In this document: piece by piece, positions 35,710 through 45,800 of the stretch
How the letters are laid out: every line of letters starts with the position of its first letter
Position numbering within the stretch: position 1 is the stretch's first letter
Origin: an uncultured Lachnospiraceae bacterium
Lineage (GTDB): Bacteria; Bacillota; Clostridia; Lachnospirales; Lachnospiraceae
Direction of reading: 5' to 3'
DNA: 64,000 nt
NCBI GenBank assembly: GCA_910585625.1
Contig: CAJUFQ010000001.1
Location: 1 to 64,000 of the forward strand
Program-made: the position numbers and the translations under genes
Notes under the pieces: generated by a model
Seen by the model: only the letters and a program-made list of their open reading frames with translations
The model's database searches: none
What the model was told of the DNA's origin: nothing

Positions 35710-36876
35710 ATGAAGGACATAACAATTACGGATACAGTGAAGTACATCGGGGCAGATGATAAAGATATTGACTTATTCGAGAGCCAGTATGTGGTGCCTA
35801 ATGGGGTATCTTACAATTCGTATGTGATTATAGATGAAAAAGTAGCAGTTATGGATACCGTGGACGCCAGGAGAGGCGAAGAGTGGCTGGGCAATCTGGA
35901 GCAGGCGCTCGGCGGGCGGAATGTGGACTATCTGGTAGTATCTCACATGGAGCCGGATCATGCGGCTAATGTACAGAAGCTTGCAGAAAAATATCCGGAC
36001 ATGGTAGTGGTTGGCAACGCCAAGACCTTCCCCATGTTGGGACAGTTTTTTGATATTGACCTTTCGGAGCGTTCCCTGACGGTGGCAGAAGGGGACACGC
36101 TTAACTTAGGAAGCCATGAGCTGACGTTTGTGATGGCTCCCATGGTACATTGGCCGGAGGTAATGGTTTCTTATGAGAGTTCTGAAAAAATCCTGTTTTC
36201 AGCAGATGGTTTCGGAAAATTCGGCGCGCTGGATACGGAAGAGGACTGGGCCTGTGAAGCAAGGCGTTACTATTTTAATATTGTAGGGAAGTATGGCGCA
36301 CAGGTGCAGGCTCTGCTCAAGAAGGCGGCAGGGCTGGACATCCAGATGATTTGCCCGCTGCATGGGCCGATTCTTAAGGAGAACCTGGAATATTATATTG
36401 GGAAATATCAGGTATGGAGCAGTTATGAGCCGGAAGACGAAGGGATTCTTGTGGCTTATGCTTCCATCCATGGCCACACGGCAGCGGCAGCTAAGAAATT
36501 AAAAGAAATCCTGGAAGCAAAGGGAGCCAAAAAAGTGGCAATCACAGACCTTTCCAGGGACGACATGGCAGAGGCTATCGAAGACGCATTCCGTTATGAC
36601 AAGATGGTGCTGGCTGCAGCGTCATATGATGGCGGCATGTTCCCCTGCATGGAAGACTTCCTGCACCACCTGAAAAGCAAGACTTACCGCAAACGTACGG
36701 TTGCCCTCGTGGAGAACGGTTCCTGGGCTCCTGTGGCTGCAAAAGGCATGAAGGCGCTTCTGGAGCAGATGAAGGACATTACGGTCTGTGACAAAGTTGT
36801 GACCATCAAGTCTGCCATGAAAGAGGATACGGTAGCGGATATGGAAGCTCTGGCGGACGAGCTGCTTGCAAAATAA
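35710..36876 (+). CDS. fprA: A-type flavodiiron protein (FprA)
   Basis: A 388-residue cytoplasmic O2 or NO reductase. The N-terminal metallo-beta-lactamase domain carries the diiron ligands HMEPDH, an MVHWPE histidine, SADGFG and CPLHGP. The C-terminal flavodoxin domain (about 250-388) has an FMN loop (YASIHGHTAAAAK). No extra rubredoxin domain is present. The gene follows nfnB by 16 bases after AAAAGGAGG, so electrons for oxygen detoxification may come from the same redox pool. It ends in a strong terminator. Confidence 0.93.
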   Translation: MKDITITDTVKYIGADDKDIDLFESQYVVPNGVSYNSYVIIDEKVAVMDTVDARRGEEWLGNLEQALGGRNVDYLVVSHMEPDHAANVQKLAEKYPDMVVVGNAKTFPMLGQFFDIDLSERSLTVAEGDTLNLGSHELTFVMAPMVHWPEVMVSYESSEKILFSADGFGKFGALDTEEDWACEARRYYFNIVGKYGAQVQALLKKAAGLDIQMICPLHGPILKENLEYYIGKYQVWSSYEPEDEGILVAYASIHGHTAAAAKKLKEILEAKGAKKVAITDLSRDDMAEAIEDAFRYDKMVLAAASYDGGMFPCMEDFLHHLKSKTYRKRTVALVENGSWAPVAAKGMKALLEQMKDITVCDKVVTIKSAMKEDTVADMEALADELLAK

Positions 36877-36897
36877 TATATATTTGGCTGCCTGCAG

Positions 36898-36944
36898 CGG
36901 CAGGATTGCTTTTGGATTGAGCAATCCTGCCGTTTGCTTTTTTT
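36898..36944 (+). terminator. Rho-independent terminator of nfnAB-fprA
   Basis: CGGCAGGATTGC (36898) pairs perfectly with GCAATCCTGCCG (36921), followed by TTTGCTTTTTTT. Confidence 0.9.
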
Positions 36945-36953
36945 AGAAAATGT

Positions 36954-36983
36954 TGAAGACAATCGGAGTTTTATCTCGTTCTA
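36954..36983 (+). promoter_or_regulatory. Possible ECF-type promoter of the sigma operon
   Basis: TGAAGAC, a 16-base spacer and CGTTCTA resemble an ECF -35/-10 pair. It is placed 45 bases before the sigma factor start, consistent with autoregulation. It is a weak call based on pattern only. Confidence 0.3.
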
Positions 36984-37028
36984 ATAAACAGACAGATAGA
37001 AAAAACGGTCCGCTTGGCAGGGAAAAGC

Positions 37029-37571
37029 ATGGATCAGACCGGAGAAAAGGAGGCGGATAGGATCGATAAGGAAGAATATTTTGGTTATCTTCTGGATACA
37101 TACGAACGGCTGGTATATTCCATTTGTTTCAAGCTGACAGGGAACCAGTTCGACGCAGAAGACCTGACACAGGAAACTTTTTTATCCATTTACAAAAATC
37201 TTGCCACTTTCCAACGGGATTATGAGAAAGCATGGGTATGCAGGATTGCCACGAACAAGGGGCTGGACTTCCTGAAAAGTGCAAAGAGACGCAGTGAACC
37301 GAAAGAAGATACGTATTTTGAAGAATTGAAGGACCAGAAGGCAGGCCCCGAGGAAACTTATCTGCAGCAGGAATCCAAGGAGTATGTTTACACTATCTGT
37401 CAAAGCCTGAAAAGTCCTTACAAGGAAGTTGCAACGGAACATTTTTACCGGGAAAAGACAGCAAAGGAAATCGCGATGGAGACAGAAAAGGGTCTGAAGA
37501 CTGTCCAGACCCAGATTTACCGGGCGAAAGGAATGATACGAAAAATGATAGAAGGGAGGGCGGGCAGATGA
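37029..37571 (+). CDS. ECF-family RNA polymerase sigma factor
   Basis: A 180-residue sigma-70 family protein. The ATG at 37029 follows CAGGGA; an in-frame TTG at 37014 is the only alternative. Region 2 (YERLVYSICFKLTGN..DAEDLTQETFLSIY, about 25-70) and region 4 (about 130-170, EIAMETEKGLKTVQ as the helix-turn-helix) are present; sigma-1 and sigma-3 are absent. Its stop overlaps the anti-sigma gene start by four bases. Two membrane protein genes follow, pointing to an envelope stress response. Confidence 0.93.
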   Translation: MDQTGEKEADRIDKEEYFGYLLDTYERLVYSICFKLTGNQFDAEDLTQETFLSIYKNLATFQRDYEKAWVCRIATNKGLDFLKSAKRRSEPKEDTYFEELKDQKAGPEETYLQQESKEYVYTICQSLKSPYKEVATEHFYREKTAKEIAMETEKGLKTVQTQIYRAKGMIRKMIEGRAGR

Positions 37572-38230
37572 CGGGAAGAAATGAGATGGCGGGCCTGGCA
37601 GAGGGAAGGCGTCATATCACGGAGGAACAATTCTGCGATTGGCTGGCAGGCGAGATGCCTGCACAGGAAGAAAAATGGTTCCTAGGGCATATCGGAAGCT
37701 GTACTTTCTGCGCGCAGCAGTTTGCGTGCTGGATGGAGCAGCCAGAAGCCTTTGCAGGACAGCTGGAGCAGCCGCATGAGGAATCTGCGGTGCAGCCAGA
37801 AGCCTTTGCAGGACAGCTGGAGCAGCCGCATGAGGAATCTGCGGTGCAGCCGGGAATGCAGCCGGAATATTCTTACCGGCTGCAGTGCCGGACGCCAGAA
37901 CCGCCGGCTTACCTGAGAGAAGAAATACTGCAGCGGACACAGCAGATGGATGTGCAGATGGCAGCGAACGTCAAGGAGCGGTCGCGGCAGATGCAGCTTT
38001 TCCTATACAGCTTGAAAGTGGGGCTGGCAGTGATGTCATCCATCTTCCTGCTGATGCTGACAAACAATGTCCAGGGACTGCAGCCTGAGGATGGACGCGT
38101 CTGGGAAAGGGAGCAGGAGGAGTTAGGAGAAGAGCTGGACATTACCGGGATCCTTAACCAGAAAAGCGGGGAAGTTTCCAGCCTGCTGAATGAAATAAGC
38201 AATGGATTATTCCGTATAGATAGAAAATAG
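37568..38230 (+). CDS. Zinc-finger anti-sigma factor with an exact tandem duplication
   Basis: A 220-residue single-pass membrane protein. The N-terminus has the ZAS-type motif (FCDWLAGEMPAQEE, then HIGSCTFC) that clamps the cognate sigma factor. Residues about 58-93 are two identical 18-residue repeats. One transmembrane segment (VGLAVMSSIFLLMLT) lies near residue 155, and the acidic C-terminus is probably outside. The start overlaps the sigma gene (ATGA), so the two are expressed together. Confidence 0.85.
   Translation: MTGRNEMAGLAEGRRHITEEQFCDWLAGEMPAQEEKWFLGHIGSCTFCAQQFACWMEQPEAFAGQLEQPHEESAVQPEAFAGQLEQPHEESAVQPGMQPEYSYRLQCRTPEPPAYLREEILQRTQQMDVQMAANVKERSRQMQLFLYSLKVGLAVMSSIFLLMLTNNVQGLQPEDGRVWEREQEELGEELDITGILNQKSGEVSSLLNEISNGLFRIDRK
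37741..37848 (+). repeat. Exact 54-bp tandem duplication
   Basis: Positions 37741-37794 are repeated without mismatch at 37795-37848, in frame in the anti-sigma gene, encoding an 18-residue repeat (AFAGQLEQPHEESAVQPE) in the linker before the membrane segment. Confidence 0.95.
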
Positions 38231-38263
38231 GAAAATTTATAAGAGAGGTCAGGAGGTAACGAC

Positions 38264-38971
38264 ATGACAAGGAAGAAAAGCGGTTTTTTGACATTTTGCT
38301 TTTCCCTGATACCAGGTGCAGGGGAAATGTATATGGGGTTTATGAAACTAGGAATCAGCATTATGGCGGTGTTTTGGCTTATCGTGTTTTTTGCGTCATT
38401 TTTCAGTTTAGGTCCGGCGCTGTTTATACTGCCTATCCTGTGGTGTTACAGTTTCTTCAATGTGCATAATATCCGGGGGATGTCAGATGAGGAATTCTAC
38501 GCCCTGGAGGATGATTACCTGTTCCATATGGATGAGAGCCTGCTGACGGGCAAGCTCAAAGGAAAGCAGAGCAACATTCTGGCGGCGGCGCTTATCATTA
38601 TCGGGATGGCAATTTTGTGGAATTACTTTGCTAATTACCTGCGCTGGCTGCTTCCAGACAGTATTTACTGGGGTATCATGGACGCAGTTCCCCAGCTTGC
38701 CATTGCGGCTTTGCTCATCTGGTGCGGCGTTTATCTGATCCGTGGCAAGAAGAAGGAGCTGGACGGCAAGGCAGCTGGGCAGGAGGAATGGAATTCCATG
38801 CCAGGGGCAGGGCAAGAGGCAAGAAGCCCCATGTCAGGAGCAGGGCAGTGGAATCCTACGTCTGCAGAGAGAAATGCTTTGGCTGATAAGGTTGTGGAAC
38901 AGCAGGAGGCAGGCAGAGGGTTCATAGAACCGGCAGCAACAGATGATAAGCCTATGGAGCAGGAGGGATGA
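38264..38971 (+). CDS. Membrane protein of unknown function in the ECF sigma operon
   Basis: A 235-residue protein starting after AGGAGG. The N-terminal PGAGEMYMGFMKLG block resembles a TM2-like segment. Two further hydrophobic stretches lie at about 105-125 and 140-165. The C-terminal 70 residues are polar and include two near-repeats, MPGAGQEARSP and MSGAGQW. Translation of the next gene begins 5 bases after its stop. I cannot assign a function; co-transcription with the sigma pair suggests envelope maintenance. Confidence 0.75.
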   Translation: MTRKKSGFLTFCFSLIPGAGEMYMGFMKLGISIMAVFWLIVFFASFFSLGPALFILPILWCYSFFNVHNIRGMSDEEFYALEDDYLFHMDESLLTGKLKGKQSNILAAALIIIGMAILWNYFANYLRWLLPDSIYWGIMDAVPQLAIAALLIWCGVYLIRGKKKELDGKAAGQEEWNSMPGAGQEARSPMSGAGQWNPTSAERNALADKVVEQQEAGRGFIEPAATDDKPMEQEG

Positions 38972-38975
38972 TGCC

Positions 38976-39278
38976 ATGAGGATCAGAAGAGTTGGGAGCA
39001 TTACGTGCGGGATTTTAATGATAGTGTTCGGAGGGTTGTTCATGGTTCACATGTTTTATCCGGCGTTGTCGCTGGCGCTGATTATGAAACTGTGGCCTCT
39101 GATACTGATTGCGCTGGGCAGTGAGATGCTGATTTCCAATATCCGCAGAGGCGATGGGCAGGAAGAAGTATTAAAATACGATGGTGGGGCAATCTTTTTG
39201 GTATTCCTGCTGACATGCTTCGCAGTAGCGATGGGCATGATAGAATGGTTTATGAGTTATGCAGCCAGTATGTACTAG
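38976..39278 (+). CDS. Small LiaF/LiaI-like membrane protein (DUF5668-type)
   Basis: A 100-residue protein. The ATG at 38976 follows AGGAGGG by 8 bases. Three hydrophobic helices include VGSITCGILMIVFGGLFM and LWPLILIALGSEMLI, the pattern of the N-terminal membrane domain of LiaF-type proteins, which act in cell-envelope stress sensing. There is no extracytoplasmic or cytoplasmic domain beyond it. It is the last gene of the sigma operon. Confidence 0.75.
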   Translation: MRIRRVGSITCGILMIVFGGLFMVHMFYPALSLALIMKLWPLILIALGSEMLISNIRRGDGQEEVLKYDGGAIFLVFLLTCFAVAMGMIEWFMSYAASMY

Positions 39279-39318
39279 CACAGCGAATATTGAGAAACTT
39301 GATTTTCGTTGTATTAGC

Positions 39319-39358
39319 AAAAGGAACCAAGATGGGAAGAATCCTTTCTTGGTTCTTT
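39319..39358 (+). terminator. Rho-independent terminator of the ECF sigma operon
   Basis: AAAGGAACCAAGA pairs with TCTTGGTTCTTT across a loop of about 13 bases, about 40 bases after the last stop codon; the T-rich end is part of the stem. Confidence 0.6.
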
Positions 39359-39447
39359 GTGCTGTATGTTATCTTTGGCCAGGGAAAGCCTTTTCCAAAG
39401 CGTATGGAGCAAAATGATACCATATTTTGCATAAGTTATCCCAAAAC

Positions 39448-39476
39448 AAGACAAATATGCTGAGTTAATGTATAAT
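39448..39476 (+). promoter_or_regulatory. Promoter of the Cys-rich small protein gene
   Basis: AAGACA (39448) and a perfect TATAAT (39471) with a 17-base spacer. Confidence 0.55.
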
Positions 39477-39526
39477 AAAAATATCAGGCAGGAAATCTGC
39501 CCTTAATTTCAAAGGAGGAATAAGAA

Positions 39527-39718
39527 ATGGCAAATTGTGACAATCACAGACCTTGTCCCTGTACATATGACTGCCCAAGGCATGGGAAATGCTGCGAGTG
39601 CGTGGCGCATCACAGGGATCATGATGAGGGCGTACCCGGGTGTTTCTTTTCGAAAGAAGCCGAGGCTACCTATGACAGAAGCATTGAGGCCATTTGCCGT
39701 GATAAGGGAATTATTTAA
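39527..39718 (+). CDS. Cys-rich small protein (DUF6485-like)
   Basis: A 63-residue protein with a perfect AAAGGAGG site. Eight cysteines lie in the first 40 residues (CDNHRPCPCTYDCPRHGKCC, then ECVAHH and GCFF), a pattern I recognise as the DUF6485 family of Clostridia. The Cys/His spacing suggests metal binding, but the role is unknown. It is transcribed from its own promoter upstream of the three-gene unit. Confidence 0.75.
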   Translation: MANCDNHRPCPCTYDCPRHGKCCECVAHHRDHDEGVPGCFFSKEAEATYDRSIEAICRDKGII

Positions 39719-39799
39719 GGGTAACATGTATGAAGGAGTAATTTATCCGGAAATTTTTGCAGCAGCATACAAGTAATGCTGTCTTTGAGCAAATGGTTG

Positions 39800-39808
39800 T
39801 GATATAAT
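39800..39808 (+). promoter_or_regulatory. Extended -10 promoter of the three-gene unit
   Basis: TGATATAAT is a TGn-extended perfect -10 box, 42 bases before the giant gene start. No good -35 is visible. Confidence 0.5.
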
Positions 39809-39850
39809 TATTGCAGTGTAATGAAACTATACATGAGGGGAATCTATACG

Positions 39851-42800
39851 ATGGATAAAATTATTTTGTGTTTTGACCTGGATAACTGCCAGGCAGATTA
39901 TTCTGTCCTGATGCAGGTAATCCAGGCCTTTGAAGGAGAGAGAAGTACAGACCAGATTAATTACCCAGAGATTTTGGAAAAGGTTTCCATCCGCTATTGT
40001 TGGATTAGTGAAAAGAATGAAATAAATCAAAAAGATTTCCAGCCTTTAGAGATAGTGCAGAATATTGAAGGATTTTGGCAGGATGACTCTGGAAAAGAAG
40101 CCTGGACTGCTCATAGCCTCACAGCGCTTGGCGATATGGTCAGGAAAAAGGACAAGTATCAGTTCAGCTACTATGTCAGGGTCAAAAATGCACAGGGAGA
40201 AGATATTCGCAATATCCAGTATCTTCTTCTGGCAATCCAGCAGTTTCCAAGTGTGTGTGGACGGCTCCGGGTATTCATAGAGCCGTTTGATAATTACTTA
40301 TCAGCGGGGAAGGAAGAGTGGGGCAGAGTATCTGTGTATTATAAATATTCCCATTTTATGCGTTTTATCCTGGAACGCTACCCCAATATGTTTTACAGCG
40401 CTTTTTTTATAACGCAAGAGGAGCGTACCGTTATTGGATCTCTATCTGCTAAGAAAGCAGGGGTCCAATCCACTTTTTTTCCGTTGGTTGAGGTGGACGG
40501 CGATGTTTATACAGCTTTCAGCAGATACTGTGCCTTGGGTTCTGACGGCTTGCGAATGGATTCAGAGAAAGAGCATATCAGCGTGGAACTGGGAGATTTG
40601 CTGGAGATATCTAAAAAGATATTGGATAAGCGGATAAAAGATGTCAAACTGAACGAGGAAGGGAAGAAGGTACGGAAAGAGGAAAGAAACAAGATAAAGT
40701 CAACGATATATCAGCATCTGTCTAAGGAGAAAATAACAGCCTTAGAGTATGCTGTCTTTTCTGTATTGATTCCTATGTCAGTAACGTTGACGGAGGCAGA
40801 TGTGGAAAATTGCCGGAAACGGGCAAGAAGCATCAGCAATGGCCTGATTCAGATAATTGAAAATATTTTTCTTCATTCACATAACCGTAAGGGTATTTTT
40901 TCTTTTCGGATTCTTAGTGACGGAAAGAAAATTTTGGACAACATCTTGGAAAATGGCGCGACAGAGGATGCGGACAGGATTTTGGAAATCGATGTTGCGG
41001 ATGCAAATATTTATGAGAGCATCCTGGATAATTTTTCAAAGAAATTAGATGATAAATATTTTTCAGACATTAAGCTGTCAGTTTCCCATTTTTTCGAAAA
41101 ATATGAAAGCCAGTCAGTAGAAGAATCGTGGAAGCGATATCGGCAAGAGAATCCGGTCAGATGTATGGGCCTGGCGAGGCTGGCACAGGAGCTTCAGCTA
41201 TGCAGGGCAGTATTGAAGGTACGCAGTAGCACGCAATACGCAGCGTGTGAGAAGTACTTATTTTATCAGGAAAATAATTTCGATTTGTCTGAATTCAGGG
41301 ATACTTCGGCGGAGGGATTCATACCGGGGACGCAGTATCAGATTTTATTTCCGGTTTTATATAGTGAAGAAAAGAAGCAGCATAATGCCAATATTTTTTT
41401 GAATGGGATTGGAAATTTATCTGAAAAAGATGCGTTTTATGCGGAATTCGTAGAATATAATCCGCAACGGCTGGCGGACGGCAGTTTGGCGGAAGCAGAC
41501 GGACGGTTTTATCAAACAGCCTGCCGGGAGCAGGCCATCGATAACAGGAAAGATCGGATGGTCTGTATGTGGAAGGAGCTGATTGACGGCTGGGTTTTAG
41601 CGTTGGATCGGGAAGCGCAGGCCGTATATTATCTGGATATGCGTGAAGGGAAGGAGTTCGAGTCTCCGTGGGGGTTAGAGGCGTTCTGCAAAGGCCTTGT
41701 GGACAGCGATATTTTTTACTCTGGAACTGTAAAGTACATCGCGCTGATTAACTGCGACAGCGGTTTCCTCCAAATGATATTCGATACCATTATGATTTCG
41801 GGCAGGGGCCTGAGCGATGGACTGCAGATTTATCTGCATACGGCGGATAAGCTTGATGATTTGGTGATATCCGGGAATTGCCGGCAGAATATAGTCAGGA
41901 ATGCCCAGCAGTATTGCTATCTGAAAGAAAAACCGTTGGCATTTATTGGACAATATGCAAAAGGGATGCATAAATGGACCGGCCGGAGTGAAAATGAGAT
42001 GGCGTTGTTTCCGTTCGATGTTATATTATGTGAATCCGAACAAAGCGATATGACTTTGTTTGAACATTATATCAGCGAAGTGGCGCAGCATTCCCTGACG
42101 GATATCGATGAGGCGGGCTATTGGCTGCATGACATACATATGAGGCTGGGGAACAAAGTGCATCTGCAGGAATTTTATGAGATATCCATTTTATTCCGCA
42201 AGCCCCGCATCGCCAGGAAAATTGCGTTGCTGCTGATTAGGAAAATGATAAAAGATGGGCTGCAGATTCAGGATAACTTCCTGTTTTATGGGTATGCCTC
42301 TTATTCCCGGGAGATATTGACCGCCCTTACGGAGATAGTAAGGGCCTGCCAGAGGGGGGACGGAGAATCTTTGCAATATTTTGTGGGATTTGCCGTGTAT
42401 CAGAATGACATTATGGTGCAGAAAACATTGACCCACATCAGTTCCAAAGTCAAGATGTATTTCAGCGAGGAAATTCCCGGTGATACACAGGTGAAAGTTA
42501 TACAAGTAGTACCTATTATTTCAACATTGACGACGTTTAAGAAAATGTGGGATATGTTTGCAGAGCACTACCAAGAAAGTGTGGAAAGGGTACATTTAGT
42601 AAAGAATTATACATTGTTTTGGGTAAGGGACTTGCAGAAGCAAGGGAGGGAGAATGAGCCGACGGATTTGGAAAGGGAATATTGGGACAGGATCGGCGGC
42701 AACCGGACGATTGAAACATCGCTGATCAGCCCACATCCGCAATTTTTCTGCCATAAAAATATTCAGTGGTACGATCCGCTGAAATGCAAGCAGTGTTATT

Positions 42801-45800
42801 CCGAAAATGTATTGGATGAGTCTGTTTTGGTGGAAACGGATGTTACTTCCACAGTTCCTTCCCAGCAGCTGGAAGTAAATCTGCAGAAGAAGGGAAAAAG
42901 GGACGGCAGGAAACAGATTATCAACGAGATACGACTGGTTAATATGAAAGACTGTATATTTTATGGGCATATCTGCAGGGATGGGAATCATTTTCAGTAT
43001 TATGTAGATACGACGAATTATTTCCACAGGCAGAAAGAAGCGATTGCGCATTGGCTCGAAAAGCTGCAGGAACAAACAAAGCCAGAGCCTGATACGCTCC
43101 ATATCATTGTTTCCCCACAGCATCATACAAATGTAGAATTCGGCCATTACGTCAATAATTACTATTTTAATGGGAAAGCGGATTTCATTGTCATAGATGC
43201 AACGAAAGAATACCGTTCTAACATCATAGCCAAATATGCGGATGTAAAAGCGGCCATTTTTGCTGCGGCAGAACGGAAAATTAAGATTCAGTTCACGTAT
43301 GTGGATGACACGATTATCACGGGTTCAACGTATAGGCGGGTGAATAATCTTTTGCATTCGCTTGTTCCGAAAAAGATACAAAAACCCATACAATTTGGAC
43401 GGGTCTTTGTCCTAGTGAACAGAATGTCTTATTACAGCAAAATGGATTATGTCCAAGACGTGGAAAGTGATTTCTACGCTTTTGCGGACATGGACATTTC
43501 ATCGGTCAGGAACTTTGGGGATTCCTGCGCCATGTGTACACTGCAGAAGAATGCAAAGCTGTTTTTCAAACGGTCGTCGACGACAGCTATCAGCCGTTAT
43601 TGGGAAAAGAAGCAGCATGATTATAAGGCAGTTACGTTTGACAAATATCCACAGTTGGGTGGCTTCCGGCAAAAGATGCAGGAAGGATATCTCAGAGCCT
43701 TGTGTTCCCACTATGCGAAAGGGCATTTGGCCATAAGCGAAAATTATGGTGAGAGCATATCAGAAATTATTTCATTGTTTTCTGATGTCATAGAGGTCGG
43801 GCAGCGCAAGATAAAAGCGAATTTGGCAGAGCCTCTGGAGAAAGAAGAGAATATTGGTTATTTTCAATCGGAGAATTTATCGCCGATTTATTGCTGTGTG
43901 TTCAAGAGGGATGTATTAGCTGCGGTAAAGGCTTACCTGAAAGTGCTGTGCCGCCCATTTTTCTCTTATGGGAAAATATATCGGCAGGCCATTTTAGATT
44001 TCCTCCTCCTTTTGTCGCAGAGCTTCCTAGCGCCTGGGTTTGATGAGAAGCTGCTGTGCGAGAAGGAAAATCTGTCGTCGCTCAAATCGTATATGAACGA
44101 CATCGGGCTGAGGAAGAAGATGGCGGAATTGTGCAGATTTTTAAAAGCAGAGCTTAAGATGGGAAAAGAAAGAAGAGATTTTATCCGGGAGTATCTGCTG
44201 GAGGGCCTGACAGACTTGAGGAGCAATTATATTATCCGTAAATTTGTCATATACCAATATAAAGCGTTGCTTGAGGAAGAGGAGGCAGATTATCACGAAT
44301 ATTATGAGTATGAAAAGATGGTACACAGGCTGATTAATAGCAGCGCGGATGAGACAAAAAGTTTGTGGATAGAGTATCTTCTGATTACTGGTAAGGAAAA
44401 CGCCACAAGCCTGAACAATCTCCATGAAATTGAAACTTGCAGCATAAGTGCAGAGGATGATTTTTCGTTATTTTGGAAATCATTATTGATTGAAAATACT
44501 AGGCTGTATTATGACAGCATGCTTAATTTTGTACAGAGGGCCTCTGCTTTCGTGGATAATAAAAACATGGACGCACAAGAGGCCATCCGGCAATCAGTCG
44601 ACGATTTGTGGGGGGATTACTATATAAAAAACCTGAGGAAGTTTGTCAGGCTGGAGATACTGGTGGACTTTGGCCTGCAGTCAGAAGCGGAGATTGAGTC
44701 AAAGACACGGGACAGGGTGACAGAGACAGCCGATTTGCTGTATCTGCTGAAAAGGGAGACTTCAGGGGGGATTGAACGGTATGTGGAATTGAAAAAACGC
44801 ATACTGCGCCTTCTGTATCCCGGCGATGGCCTGAAAATCCTCACATCAGCATTCGCAGGGGCGCAAAACGGCGACGAACTATATCTTGTGACGGAATATA
44901 AAAAAGAGAATGTCTCTGCAACGGTTGCAGCGCGGGTAAAGGAGGCAATCAATAGTGAAAGCTTAGAGAATAAAAGCTATTATTTAGGCAAAGATTATAT
45001 TGTGCTTTGCATCAATAACAATGCAAGTTATCTGCGAGGGGAAAAGATTGAAAAGCCAAAGCTAATCAGGATCCAGCCGTTGTATTTCTATATCGAATGC
45101 GATACAAGCAACCATTTTAAGGTGATTTTCAGAATCAGGAGGATTTTGATGTATAGGCATCAGTTATTGCATTGGATTGAGGCCGACTTCAACAACAACG
45201 CCATGCCGATACTTGCAGAGCAGATGGGGATTAACAGGCAGCTGACGCGTGAGCGGGCGGGGGACCATAATACGAGCGCCGATATCATGACTATCGAAAA
45301 ATTGCTGCAGAGTAGATATCAGGAAGCCTATGGGGAGGTATATCGCCTGCTTTTGCTGAAGGTATATGTGAACATGAGGATTGCCAGGCTGTTTCGGAGT
45401 GAATGGAGCGAATCGGACGCAGACGCCTATACGCTGGAAAAGAACGAGGATAAGATGAACAAAGCCATGCGGAACCTGGGGGAAGCCATTTTTGGTGAGA
45501 CCCGTAAGGGCCTAAGCCCTAAGCAGTACCTGATGTTCGTGAAAGATGTGTTTCTTTTTGATGTCAATATCCATGGGGAATGCATGGAAGACGCAGGGGT
45601 TATGGAACTGGAACATATTTTAGGAAGACTGGCAGGCAGATGTGAGAAGGGTTACTATTATAAACAGGAGTATATTTTCTGCATCATATTTGACATCCTA
45701 TTTTCGGCGATGAAGGTCTGCCGGAATTGGCCGAGAGATATCCATAAGTTTTTTCACAGAGAAGAAAATAGGCAGATTGACAGCATTTTTAAGGATAATG

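Noticed and set aside
37741..37848. Tandem repeats as a short CRISPR or VNTR locus
   Set aside because: There are two adjacent copies only, in frame inside a gene; it is a coding duplication.
39215..39463. Plus-strand frame of 82 codons after the ECF operon
   Set aside because: It starts inside the LiaF-like gene, reads through a terminator hairpin and has no ribosome site.
39537..39776. Overlapping plus-strand frame of 79 codons near the Cys-rich gene
   Set aside because: It overlaps the Cys-rich gene in another frame and has no ribosome binding site of its own.
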